In this document: positions 1-12,570 of the stretch, piece after piece
Layout: each line of letters begins with the position of its first letter
Position numbering within the stretch: the first letter of the stretch is position 1
Assembly: GCF_037038585.1 (NCBI RefSeq)
Contig: NC_092520.1
Coordinates: 9,006,501 to 9,070,500 of the forward strand
DNA from: Patagioenas fasciata
Taxonomy: Eukaryota; Chordata; Aves; Columbiformes; Columbidae
Length of the DNA: 64,000 nt
Direction: 5' to 3'
Program-made: the position numbers and the translations under genes
Notes under the pieces: model-generated
What the model was told of the DNA's origin: nothing
Database searches by the model: none
The model's input: the letters and a program-made list of their open reading frames with translations, nothing else

Positions 1-1599
1 GGGTCAGAGACCTCAAAACACCTGCCCTGACCAGGCTGGGAAAACCACTCTCTCACAAGGTGTGTTTTTTGAGTCCCTTTGGGTGACCTAAACACAGATC
101 TACATCCTGGGGAAACTCATTAACCCTTCAGCTATGCTAAGAAAGGTCATCAACATCTCTTCTTCAACAAGACTAGTTCTTTTCTTATTACTGATTAAGG
201 AGGTATACATCACATGCACAAAACGAGCAGAACAGAAATAAATGTAAGACCTTCAACATAAGTGCATAATAAGAAAGCATATATTTTTCCTAATTGACTA
301 ATAGGACCATTAGTGTTAATAACAGCATTACTGCAGACATTAATGCGTTAGCGTTTAAAATGTCTCTATACTAAATCACAAGGGTATTTTAGATTAAGAT
401 GTGCTCACCAGACAGTAAATCTTACAACTACTTGCACTTGTAACTGGTGCTAAGGATTGCAGCAAAGGATGCACGTAGGTATACTAACAGCTATTGCACT
501 GCAATATTCAAAGAACAAACTACACTACACTATACAAGGCAGTATACAGCTGTTGGCTGTGTTCCACAAATTTCTATGGAAAATGTATGGTTTAGGGATA
601 AATACAATATTCGTAAAAGCTTAGAAAGAGAGAACTGATTGCCTAACATAAGATGCCTGGTATTTGTCATTTGGAAGTGTGAATGTAATAACTGCAAGGA
701 TTTTACTTGGTTAATGTGTTTCCTTGATGCTAGTGTTAAACCTGTATCTAGCTCCTGCTGTGCACTTGCCTATTTTTTTCCATATTGCCATAGGTCTCCT
801 AAGGACAAGCCTAATTTTAAAAATATTATTATCCTATAGCTTATCTATTAGCTACTAATTTCCAACAAAGTAGTGAGGAAGAATAGGAAAACTGGAGCCT
901 CTGTAATGCTGCCCAGGCTTTGTTCATTATGGGAGAAGAAATATTACTAATATTTCAATCTCCTGTCCTACTGAATCCGATTGTTCTTACTCAGTGTCTT
1001 TCTTCTATAATATATGAGATAAGCTAATCTGTTTATCACTACTGGAGGATCATCCTTGCAATAACTCTTACACTGAAAGTCATTTATATGTATAGATGTG
1101 TCAGTGTGCCTTCCCAATAACTCGTGGGCTCTGGCCAACATATAAATATATAAGCTTCCCTTGTTCGTTTTGGCTGTCAACAAAGAAAAATGATAGCAAT
1201 GACCATTTAGAAAAAACTTGTTTTCATACATGCTATAAAGTTTGTGGTCTGAGGGAATCAATAAAAACCTCCTCGCACCCTTTCATATTCACAGGACTAA
1301 GGTGGGATTTTGGGGTTGTTTATTTCATCTTTTCTGTTCTTTCTCTGCTACTAAACCCTGAGATTTCCAACATGTTCCAGAATCTCAGTTCAAGTGGAAT
1401 CCTAAGCTAACATGGAGATGGACCCAAATAAATCAGAATCAGTCACCTGGAGAGGAAGTAATCATATTTTTTCAACAAATGAAAAATCAGAAGTATATCT
1501 ATCTGCACAAAGCTTCAAAATTACTTTGGTAAACAAAGCATCTGAAGCTCCACGTCTAAAACTCCATGTGTAGTCACAAAACTATGTCATTGCAAGAGC
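1..1599. other. AT-rich intergenic DNA, nothing recognised
   Basis: No gene, RNA or clear repeat was seen. By synteny the DLG2 3' end would lie to the left of this region, but no part of its coding sequence is visible. Confidence 0.5.
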
Positions 1600-3060
1600 A
1601 ACAGAGACTTCATGAGACAGCTCACGCAACTGGATGGCTGCCACAGCCAGATCCAAGTTTTTCAGAAAGGATGAGCAGAAGCATTGAGAAGCATGTGAAG
1701 AAGCAGCTCAGACACATGTAGGGAGCTTCTCTATGGAATGGCAAACAGTCAGGTTGAGAGTTTATGGGTCAGGCTTGGAAAAGAGGCCTGTAAGGGCAAC
1801 ATTGTAGTGGGAGTGAGTCACAGACCACCTGATCAGTGTAAGGAGGTGAACAAGCCATCTCTGGACCACATGCCCTTGTTCCCATTGCGATATCAAGGAC
1901 CTTCCTGACATCTTGATGGAAGAGCAACACAGTGGGATGCAAGCAGTCCAGGAATGTCTCAGAGGTAACTTCTTGATACAGATAGTGTAGGGGCCAGTCA
2001 GGGGTGACACACAGCTGGATCTGCTGCTCACTACCATGGAAGGACTGCTTGGGGATGCAATGATCATCGGCATGCCTGGCTGTAGTTACCATGAGACCGC
2101 AAAGACCTGACAGGCTTTTTCCAAGAGGGCTAAGGCAACTGGTGAATACCACAGACACAGTCATCTTCAAAAGTTTTTTAGAGATGAGGAGGTGACTGGG
2201 GAGTCATCTATCTTTAAAAAAAGTCTATCTTTAAAAAAAGCCCAAAAGGATGATTCAGGGAACAGAAGGCAAGTCAACTTCAATCCCTGGGAAATTCATG
2301 GAGCAAGTCCTCTTGGAAACCATGTCCAGGCAAATGAAGAAGGTGGGTGAGAACAGTCAGCATGGATTGACCAGAGATATATCCTGTCCAGCCAGCCTCA
2401 CTGCCTTCTAGGATATAATGACTGGATCTGTGGATGAGAGGAAGCAGTGGATGTCATTTACCTCAAGATGCCTTCATCCCTTTCTCCCACAAAAGTCTTG
2501 TACCCATCAGGAGGAGCCATTGAAACTCTTGAGGGCAGGGCTGTCATCCAGAGACACCTCAACAGATTGGAGGAAGGGGCACACAAGAACCTTATGAAGT
2601 TAAAAAAAATGCCCAATCTAAGTCCTACCCCTTGGGATACAAGATGGAGACCAATGGTTTAGGGAGCAGCTCTGCTTTAAAGACCTTAGGGATCCTGACA
2701 GATGACAAGCAAAGGGACCAACAGCCTCCCGGGTTGAATGAACAAGAGCAGAACTGGAAGATTCAGGACAGTGATCATCCCTCTTCTAGATAGTGCTTGT
2801 AGATCGTATCTAAAACAGAGTGCCCAGTTTTACACATACACACATCCCCAATACAAGACACTGATAAACAAAAAAATAAATTCCCTATGAGGAGAGCTGA
2901 GCCCTGGGACATGTTGCCCAGAGAGGCTGTGCTGTCACTGTCCTCGGAGGTTTTAAGTCCCAAATGCAAAAACATCTGAGAAACCTGGTCTGACGCCTAG
3001 GTGACCATGCTTTAAGCAGGAGGTTGAACTAAAGACTTCCCAGAGTGATCTGAATGAGAT
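1600..3060 (+). mobile_element. CR1 LINE, degenerate ORF2 copy with endonuclease and RT remnants
   Basis: Broken frames read CR1 ORF2-like text in order. A piece resembling the endonuclease GVCYRPPNQ motif lies near 1800-1840. An RT piece resembling MEQ-LLE...SQHG lies near 2300-2370, and the ADVIYLD-like region follows near 2440. The end (2970-3050) resembles the conserved LINE 3' region acctggtctgac...caggaggttgaac. Heavy decay indicates an old insertion. The 5' boundary is approximate. Confidence 0.75.
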
Positions 3061-5834
3061 AGAGACAACTTCAAATGATACACATCATACATGCCAATAC
3101 ACCTCATAACTATAAATTCATGTACATTATGATGATTTGTCTCAGCCCTTTTCGTCCTTTTTTCCCAGACTACTCTTCTAATGGGGAGTTGAATATCTCC
3201 TGTAGCCATGAGCCATCCCCAAACAAAAGAAAGTCAAAGAGGAACACAGCCAGCAACACCGAAGGTGTGCTTTACGCTTTCAATCACTCTTGTACATTCA
3301 GGAGTGTTTCTTCTGTGTTTTATTGTTGCTGCTGCATATTTTTTTCCACTCTCTCCTCCTCCATCCCAATTTCAAATCAATCTTTACCACATCAGCCATT
3401 TAGCCAAGCAAATTTGTTCTATGTCTATAGGGTTTACCTGGAGTCAAGGCATAAGTTGAATAGTAATATGATGGTTATACATCAATAAATGCAGTATTTT
3501 CCATTTTGTCTAACTCTGACTGTATGTGTATAATGAATATTTAAATTATGCACCAACTGAAACTTGAACTTTTTGCATGTGTGAATCAGCACATCAATTT
3601 AATGATCTTCAGCAAAAATGCTTTGAGTTTATGAGCCATATACACATTTGCAAGGGGACAGTTACAGCCACAGTTAAAGTTATGCTGTTAGATGAACCGT
3701 AGCTACTTCTGCATTGAAATTCTCAACACAAACCGTATTAACAATATATATAAGTAAGGGTTGAACAGAATATATCCTTCACTCCTTTATTTGCATCTCA
3801 TCAGCATTCCTGAGGCTGACTTAAACCATCTCACACTTACGGCTTCATAATGTGAAAAAAAATCCAGCTTTTACATTGCAAAATAACACATTATTTCATG
3901 TTTTTCCCTGCAAGCAGGTAGAAACCTTCCAGTCCATGGTTACAAAGGCTGCTGAGCTGCTCCTGCTGAAAACTGCTGGGTGAACAAATGAGGATATGAG
4001 CTCATCTTAGAAGTGCTCCTTGAAAGTCCTTGATGCAATCAGTACATAGACTTAAGCTGTGTTTTACTCCACATTACCTAGCAGTGATGATGGCTACAAG
4101 CTGCATCTATAATAAATAAGCTGAAAATACGGTGTGTGTTGTCACATTGTCTCCACAGGCTCAAAGGAAGCAGAGAGATCCTGCAGACACAATCTTCAGC
4201 TTTATTCTTAGAGCACACAATGAAAATTGTATAAATGTCACTTTTATAATTCTACAATTATAGACCAGATACACTCTCAGTTAATTTACTGAAGGCTGAA
4301 AACTCCTACAAATTACAGTATCCTGTAGCTCCAAAGAAGCTAAAAAAAAGAGGGTTGGTTGATAATTTTTTAGCAAATTCTTCTTGATTTTGCCCCCCAG
4401 AGGAACCTCTTTGCAGCTGAAAGAACAAAAGGGAGAGGCAGAAACACCAACATCCCAATTTCTTCACTTCACAATTATTTGCTGAAGCAATTGCTTTGGA
4501 TTTGCTGTAAAATATAAGCACAATGAACAGTAATGTCCTGTATGGTGGCTTGAGTTCTTTATGGAGAAAGTTCTCTCCTAACCTCTTTTGACATAAATTA
4601 ATCGGCAAATAACGATGATTGTCTGATAATCACAACAAAGTAGGCAATTGTAAGATGCTGACCATGACTAAAGTTGCGTTTGTCACAAGGGTTTTTTTTC
4701 CAGAATTGGCTAGGAAACCTCCATGGACATTTTAGCTGACCATCCCATGTAGCAGTGGTGGACATGGAAAGGGAAAGGACCACCTTGCACTCAGCAAGTG
4801 TACCTAGGTCTTTTGTTCCTAGTGCTACCTGGAGACCTTCCAAGACTGCCGTATTTAACCCCAAAAGCAGGAAAAGCAGTGAGTACAAGGAAAGAAGTGG
4901 GGAAAGAGGCAGTCTATTTTGCCAAGCTCCCTGCTTTTCCTTGGATGCTAACACCTTCCCTTTCTTCCCTCAAGCCCTACACCATCAAATTCCTTGGAGT
5001 GAACTTTGCCAAAATGAGTGATGGACCAGATGTCCAGAAAGAACAAATCTGGCAGCTGGTCCCATCTCCTCCTTCACAGGCAAGTAGAAAGATACGCCAA
5101 GCAGCAAAAAAAACTCGGAGGATCCTATCTCATCATTAACTGTTGAGGGACATTAGGGAGGCAAGGCTGAAGGAAAGAGGTGTGAGTACTGCAGTGTGTA
5201 TTTTAATTGTGTCTTCCCTCAGCTCCTGTCTCGCACTGCTCCTGATGAGCTCCTTAGAGCTCTTTAGTGGTCTCTAACCACTTCTGGAAAAGAGATGATG
5301 ATGACACTACATATCTGGATAAGATGTGGCACAAGTTGTGTTAACCCGTGTTAGCAAAGGTGTACAGATACAGTCACTCTTCTGAGAAATGAAAATTAAA
5401 AAGTTGGAAAGACTTAATTCTGCCAATGCACAGAGTTTTTCTGGTTACCACTGTGCCAGAGCAGCCTCAGTGCAGAACTTGCCATTTGCTGCAGAGGTGT
5501 TAATCTCCATTCTATGCCTCGCTTCACATTAGCTGATCCAGTTGCCTTTGGACATGCAGGACAGATAAATGTCTTCTTTCAACAGGATCCATAGAAAACT
5601 CTCTGAACTGCCTAAGTCCAGGAGGGCTTTTTCTTTCTGAGATCAAATAAAAAATGTTTGTATGTGACCTGCAAATACAATAAAGGAAATTCCATTGACT
5701 TTATAATAATACATTGGCCTCTCTAATTATTCATTAAAAGAGGTATTGGAAGCATTTTACTCATTTTAAATGCCTTTTAATACAGTATCTATGGCGTTCT
5801 GGAATAGGTCCTTCAATGAAGGGCAAATACGTTA
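3061..5834. other. Intergenic DNA, nothing recognised
   Basis: AT-rich, with only short open frames that have no recognisable domains. No structured RNA or repeat boundary was identified. Confidence 0.45.
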
Positions 5835-7310
5835 AAGAATGCTGACAAATCTTTAAGGGTGACCTCCTCTGGGCAGAATGGTCCATTCAAAGTCAGGAAG
5901 ACAAGTAGATGTATCAGCAGACCAGTCTGGCTAATCAGGGAACTCATAACTGAGTTTCAATGCAAAAAAGATATATATGGGAGGTGGGTGTAAGAACAAG
6001 CTACAAAGGAGGAGTATCATTAGACTCAGAAGGTTCATGGCTTGTACTCTACCTGGGTGCCAGTTACAAGTGGAATTCCTCAGGTGTCTGCCCTGGGAGT
6101 TGGCCTGTTTAATATCTTAATCAGTGATCTGGAGGATGAGACAAAATATACCTCATCCAGTTTGCAGATGACACCACACTGAGTCAATATGAAGCAGGGC
6201 TGCAACTCAGAGGGACGTAAATAGGCTGAAGGAAAGGAACAGCAGGAACCTCACAAAATTCAACAGGGACAAATATCAAGTCCTGCCCCTGGGAAGAAGA
6301 GCCCCTGGCAACAACACAGGCAGAGGACTGGCAGACAGGGGAACAGCTCTGCAGAGAAGTCCCTGGGAGTCCCGGCAGACAGCAAGCTGGGCACAGGCCA
6401 GCTGTGTGTCCTGCCACAAAAGAGATCAACAGCCTCCTACACCACTTGAACAGAGCCAGAGAGATCCAGGCAGGTGATTATCCCCCTCTGCTCAGCACTC
6501 ATTGAACCACATAGAATCACAGAAGAGTTTGAATCGGAAGGGACCTTCAAAGCTCATCCAGTCCAGCCGCTGCCATGAGCAGGGACATCTTCACCAGATC
6601 AGGTTGCTCAGAGCCCCGTCCAGCCTGGCCTGGGATGTCTCCAGGGATGGGGCATCCACCACCTCTCTGGGCAACCTGGGACAGGGTTTCACCACTCTCA
6701 TTGTAAAAAACTTCTTCCTCATGTCTAGCCTGGATCTTAGCTCCTTTAGTTTAAAACCATCATCCTTTGTGCTATCGCAATAGGACCTGCTAAAAAATCT
6801 GTCCCTATCTTTCTTATAGGCCCCTTTTAAGTAGATAACTGCATACAGTTTTGGGATGATACAAGTAATACAGGGAAGACATTGATAACAGGGATGAAGT
6901 TCAGGGGACAGACACCAAGATGACTGGGACTGGAGCACATGCCCTGTGAGAAGAAGATCGGGAGCCTGGAAAAGAGAAGGTTTCAGGGGTCCTAGAAGCA
7001 ACCCCCAGTGCTTATTGGGAGACAGTGAAGGAGATGGAGCCAAGCTCTTCACAGTGGTGAGGAGACAGGAGGATGACAGACAATGGATGTCAGATGAAGG
7101 AAGAGAAGTTCACATAAGACATCATGAAGAAAGTCAAGCACTGGGCAGGTAACCCACAGATCCTATTCTTCAAGGTTTTCAAGACCCAACTGAATAAAGC
7201 CCTGAGCAACCTGGTCTGATCTTGTAGCTGACCATGGTGTGAGCAGGAGGTTCAACTAGACACCTCCTGAGGTTTCCAGCTTCCATCACCCTGTGACCTT
7301 GTCATAACTT
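5835..7310 (+). mobile_element. CR1 LINE, degenerate RT and 3' end, split by a nested antisense CR1
   Basis: The left part (5835-6507) includes an RT-like stretch with tttgcagatgacacc near 6160, the CR1 FADD box. The right part (6837-7310) carries the end of the ORF and the 3' tail (cctggtctgatcttgtagctgacc...gcaggaggttcaactaga). The two parts belong to one sense copy interrupted by 6508-6836. Confidence 0.8.
6508..6836 (-). mobile_element. CR1 LINE 3' end, antisense, nested in an older CR1
   Basis: Reads catagaatcacagaagagtt, then the family-typical ccatgagcagggacatcttc and agggatggggcatccaccac. This is the reverse complement of the CR1 3' end. It is better preserved than its host copy, so it is younger. 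Confidence 0.9.
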
Positions 7311-9217
7311 ACATACTGCAAGAAAGGAAGAACAGCACAGAGAACCTTATGCCCTTGTAGATGGTGGGAACCCCCAGTGGCATAGCATCAAACAGCGCTT
7401 GCTCCAGTCCACGCTCAGCACACCGTGCACATCCCATCCATAAAAGAGATTCTCCCTTTTTGACAACATGAGCTATTTTATTTTTATAGATATAAAATAT
7501 ATATATATTCCTTTGTTTTCACAAGGAAACAATTCAGCCTTTCTACTGTCAAATGGGAAGGATGCTTGCATAAGAAGTTCTCCACACCCAGGAGAGCCCC
7601 TCCATTCATGTCAGCTTGCTTTAAACATGAAGGTAAAACCTGACAACTCTGGGACAGACTTGTTCTTCAGTCCTCCCTGCAGGTACCGCTGCAAGGACGA
7701 CCCACATCATGAGGAAAGCACCGCACTGCCAAGGCTCATTCATCTTTTATAGCCCTCTGTCTCCTTTGTACTGGAGCTTTCACTTGCATGAACACTTTTC
7801 TTTTTCTCTTGTGGAAAGATTGTTTATCTGTATCCGCTCTGGCATACAGAAACATGGCCCTATGCAGCTTGTAGCTCTTGTACCAGACTTCCTTGAGCAG
7901 ACTGGCATGAAACTTTTTGGTTAGATAGTGTAATTGTCTTAAATTACAAATTCAGGTACTCTCAGCTACCAAAAGTGTCAAGTTCTGTTTCCACCTTTTT
8001 GTTTTTTAATGGAACGTTTGGAATTTTACAGAAGCAAAGTTTTGAGACATGTTTTGCCTGAATATAATTTTGCAACTGTTAAAAAAGAAAATTAACTGTT
8101 CCAAATTACACTATATCTTCTTGGTTTTACTGTTGGGTTATTTTTTGCTTTTCATCAAGCCCAAATAAATTAATTTTAGTGATTTTCACTGAGGCTGTGA
8201 ATACAAAAAATCAGCTGTTTCTACAGTTCTGCCCCTCAGGACAACAAGAACAGCTTCCTTCTATAGGTGGAATTGACCATCAGATTTTCACACTCCAGTT
8301 AACTCCTAGCAGAGTTAAATGAAAATTGATCTTTCACGCGGCGCCCTTGCCCTGTTACTCTCCTGGATTTGCTTGGCAGCATGAAGAAGCTGTTCAAATT
8401 TATTTGTAATCAGTGACTTAGGAAATTATTTCATGATGCAACGCTTATGGTTCTGCCTGCAGATTTTCTCTGATTCAAGTTAGTTACCTACCTGGCCTTC
8501 ATATCTGTCAAGCTAAAACACTCATATTTGGTCTTCGGTTGATATAAATTGAAATAACATCAGGTCTGTTTTTTAAGCAGATGAGGCTCTGCTGATGTTC
8601 TGGTCTGAGAGACCAGAAGCTACCAAGACTTCCTAGGCTAGGAAGCACTTTTGAAAGTGTTTGCTTGCAAATTCATGGAGAAATTGAAGTTTTTAACCAA
8701 TTTTACCCATGTTGCATCTGCTTTTCAAACCCATTAGCTGTGCCTAATACAGGAGCAACTGAATAAAAGTTTGGCTCTAAAACAGATGTTCATGACATCC
8801 TATTGACTTGCTCACTGTCTCCTGAAGCTGCCTCCTGGGTGCTGATGACCAGACTCACAGCTGATGTGTCCATGTGGCCAATCTGCCGCAGGACCAGGCA
8901 GCAACCATCATGTCCAGCCTCACAAATGCATCCCTTGAAACAACATCCACACGTCTCCTTGTGCCCCCAGTGTGCCAAAGGCAGGTGGTCATTTCAACCC
9001 ATAAAAGAAAAAGCCTTTCCTTTCCTCCCAAAAAGAGAGAGAAAGTAGAGAAGAAGGAAGATAAAACTGTTAACTTTAGGCTCCTTCCCATCACCAGGCC
9101 CAATTTCAAGGAAGGCAAAAGTCACGGCTTTAAGCTAGTAAAAACTGTAGCACATTCTACCCATACATTTACCATTGAGTAATGTGATTCTTTGCCCTGG
9201 TGGATACAATCTCGTTG
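7311..9217. other. Intergenic DNA, nothing recognised
   Basis: No conserved coding sequence, RNA gene or identifiable repeat was seen. Short open frames on both strands have no supporting features. Confidence 0.45.
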
Positions 9218-9496
9218 ACTCCCTGATAGGATGAGAGGAAATGGCCTCAAGTTGCACCAGGGGAGGTTTAGATTGGATATTAGGAAAAATTTCTTCCTGG
9301 AAAGGGTTGTCAGGCATTGGAACAGGCTGACCAGGGCAGTGGTGGAGTCACCATCCCTGGATGGGTTTAAAAGATGTGTAGATTAGGTTCTCAGGGACAT
9401 GGTTTAGAAGTGGACTTGGCAGTGTTGCTTTAATGGTTGGACTTCATGATCTAGAAGGTCTTTTCCAACCAAAATGATTCTATGATCCTATGATTC
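9218..9496 (+). mobile_element. CR1 LINE 3' end, sense
   Basis: From about tgataggatgagaggaaatg through caccaggggaggtttagatt to ccaaaatgattctatgatcc, the standard CR1 3' tail. It is 5'-truncated and fairly well preserved. Confidence 0.93.
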
Positions 9497-12144
9497 AAAG
9501 GGGAAATAGCGTCTCTGGTTAAGATGTTGGCCCAGGTTTTAAGAGATTTCAGTCCAAGTCACATAACAAACCTGGCTGTCTGATAGCCTAAGCCCATGCT
9601 CTCTTTGAATCCAAACTATTTCAATATGAAATTCACTCCTCTCATGTACTTGCTAGCAAAAACCCCTGCATGTCCTTCCTCGTGGTTTAGGTGTCCATAA
9701 GAGCCTCAGGCACTGTGTGAGATGCAGGATACCAACCTGCCTGTACACAGAACAGACAGCATGGTGTATAAGTGAGGATGCACACTGCATTTTATCTTGC
9801 TCTCCAGGTGTTTGTGAGGACAAAAGAAATTGTTCACCTTCTCCATCTTGCTGTCTGTAAACCTGGTCTTTAGCTCCTCTATGGAGAATGTTGACAGACG
9901 GAAGGGAAAAATCCCATGCACTGCCAGCTGGGTACAGTTCTGATTTAGGACTGACATTCCTAGACCTAGATTAATGTCTTGTCTAGCTACAGGGGGAGTT
10001 ACTTTCAGCTGGAACTTCTGTAAAGCAAAGAAATAGTAACAAAATGCTATCTCTGTATCAGGAACATGAGAACAGCCATTTAAAAGATTATTTTTCTGGT
10101 GAATCATTCACACACATGTATCATTTCTGGTTTTCAAGGAAGCAATGTGCAAATAACAAAAGATATTTCCAAGGCATTTTAAATAAATGAAAAGGATTTG
10201 CCTCAGTTGAGAGCAGATTTATAGATTAGCAGCCTGAATTCCTTGGAAGTCTGGGACATCTTCCTCTCACCTGTGTAAAATGAGTGACCCACACGAGCAT
10301 TAGGATCATGCTTTGCTCCAACCTCTACTTCAAGTCATGATCATTTTGTTCAGAGCCAATGACAGGAGAGGCCCACCTTCTCTCCAGAGGGGTAATTTAT
10401 AAAGGTAAATTTGCAACAGTGTTTGTTCTTTTTAATTGTTTTCTTCATACTAAATTACATAAATCTGCAAAGACAGGAATCATTTAAACTCAGGGATGGA
10501 GAACAGGCATTAGATTTGATCCCTTCCTATATGAAATTTCTGTACTGTATATTTGCTAAGTGATTAAATGTCAGGTGATGAGATTTACTTGTCAGGTTAT
10601 CTGAGTCTCATCATCAGGAAATTTGTTATAGAAGTTCCATTTTCCATTCCTTAGCTTAATCCTATTAATGCTTAATTTAATCCTATTACAACCAGGATTG
10701 TTGCTGCTAGCGATGTCCACACGTCAGCACTGAGACAGTTACTTTAAAATGTGGAAACTCAAATCATTTTATTACAATTCCCAGAGCAGCACAATTTCTA
10801 GGTGGAGTCTGTTCCAGAGGATGGTTCATCTCATGCAGGGAGGGGATGGTACAGTAATGCCAGTTTACCTATGCCAGTTAATTGGTGTTCATCCATTAGG
10901 ATTGTATGAGTAAATTTCATGAGCATACAGGAGACACTAGACCTGGCACAGAACATCTACAATCATAGCAAAAGAAAGCAAAATTGCTTCTTTGCATTCC
11001 TTGTGGATATTTCAGAAATTCCCCGTGGGCTTGTCTTAGCTCTGAGGTGTGATCTCGGGTTAATAGCTTTGATTAAAGCAAAGGAGGAAAAGAAAAGAGG
11101 AATCAGAACAGAAATAATATTTCAGGTCAAAACAATCTTTTCTTCAGGTTTATTTCAGTGTTCTGTATAATTTGTTTTCAACTGCTATTGAAACCGAGGT
11201 TGCCTGCTTTTCAACAGCAAAGCTTAAATATATATATTGTGTGTCTATATGGACATGCACACATGAATGTGTATTATACGTATACTATTAAAACTGCAAA
11301 ACCAAGCATACACAAGTATCATAATGCCAGATTCCAGGGTACCCATGCTCGTGCTGTGCATGTTATGGCTCAGTTTTAAATTACATGATCACGTGCTGCT
11401 TTCCTTAAGACCTCTGCCCATTTTCCTTAAGACCTGAAGACCTCTGCCCATTCAGTGCTTAAGTATGTAGAGCCATGATGAGCTTGCGGCATGTTCTGAT
11501 CTCTCCTTTATACAGTATAGAGATAATGGAGAAAGCAAAGGGTTTGACCCAAGCTCATTCCCTGCCAGAATTCCCGTGTTGCTTCCAGGTGTGGGAGTAC
11601 CAGAGCTGCCTGCTCAGAAAGACCTGAACTGTTCTGTCTTAAGTTTTCTAATTCAGCCACAAACAGAGTTTCCAATTTTGAAATTTCCAGCCCAAATGAT
11701 TAAACTGTAGCAAGCAAAAAGATTTTAAACCAAGAAATGACTAGACCCTGTCATCGCAAGCCTAGAGGCCTCCGTGCTATTCTGGTCTTTTGCCACTGGG
11801 CAGCTGCAGACCTTGGAGCAGTGTCATGTCCTCGTTTCCTCGGTTGTTCTCTCTGTGCATGGTACAAGCACACAGAGTTTCCACTCTATCCCTGACAAAA
11901 GACCTCATCGGTTGTACAGAGACATGCTTTCTCCTTCCTTATGTTCTGACTTTACTGTAAAGGAGCCCAAATTCCAGCACAGGCCCTCCCCAAGTCAGCT
12001 TTCTGTTGGCATCCCCTTATTTGATCTTTTTGCTCTTTTCATCTTGAACATCATTTCCCTTCTCCTAAACTCAGGCTGGAACTGATGATCTACCAAATGA
12101 TTATTCAGAAGCAACTCCCCTGCCACATCAAAACTCAGAGGTTT
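9497..12144. other. Intergenic DNA with one short local duplication
   Basis: No gene or interspersed repeat was recognised. At 11402-11453 the words ccttaagacct and gacctctgcccatt occur twice, a small tandem slip. Everything else appears unique. Confidence 0.45.
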
Positions 12145-12570
12145 ATCATGGAATCACATGATGGTTTGAGTTGGAAGGGACCTTTTAAAGATCATCTAGT
12201 CAATCTAGTCAGAATAAGAAGAAATGGCCTCAAGTTGCACCAGAAAGGTTTAAACTGGATATTAGGAAAAATTTCTTCATGGAAAGGTTTGTCAGGCATT
12301 GGAACAGACTGCTCAGGGAAGTGGTGGAGTCACCATCCCTGGAGGTGTTTATTAGAAAAGATAGGTAGATGTGGTGCTTCGGGATATGATTTAGTGACAG
12401 TGTTAGGTTAACAGTTGGACTCAATGATCTTGAGGGTCTTTTCCAATCAAAATGATTCTAAGATTCTACAACCCTCCCTGCAATGGGCAGGGATATCTTT
12501 CAGCAGATCAGGTTGCTCAAAACCCCATTCAACCTCACCTTGAACACTTGCAATGATGAACACCTTGAAC
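12145..12570 (-). mobile_element. CR1 LINE 3' end, antisense, split by a sense CR1
   Basis: The outer pieces (12145-12210 and about 12470-12570) read as one antisense CR1. The first has atcatggaatcacatgatgg through cttttaaagatcatctagtc. The second continues with the gggcagggatatctttcagc region, exactly where the family sequence should resume. Confidence 0.8.
12211..12469 (+). mobile_element. CR1 LINE 3' end, sense, nested in an antisense CR1
   Basis: About agaagaaatggcctcaagtt through catccctggaggtgtttatt to ccaatcaaaatgattctaag. It interrupts the antisense copy around it. Confidence 0.88.

Noticed and set aside
4598-5139. Overlapping open frames of about 90-118 codons
   Set aside because: Open on both strands with no domain, and no promoter or splice context.
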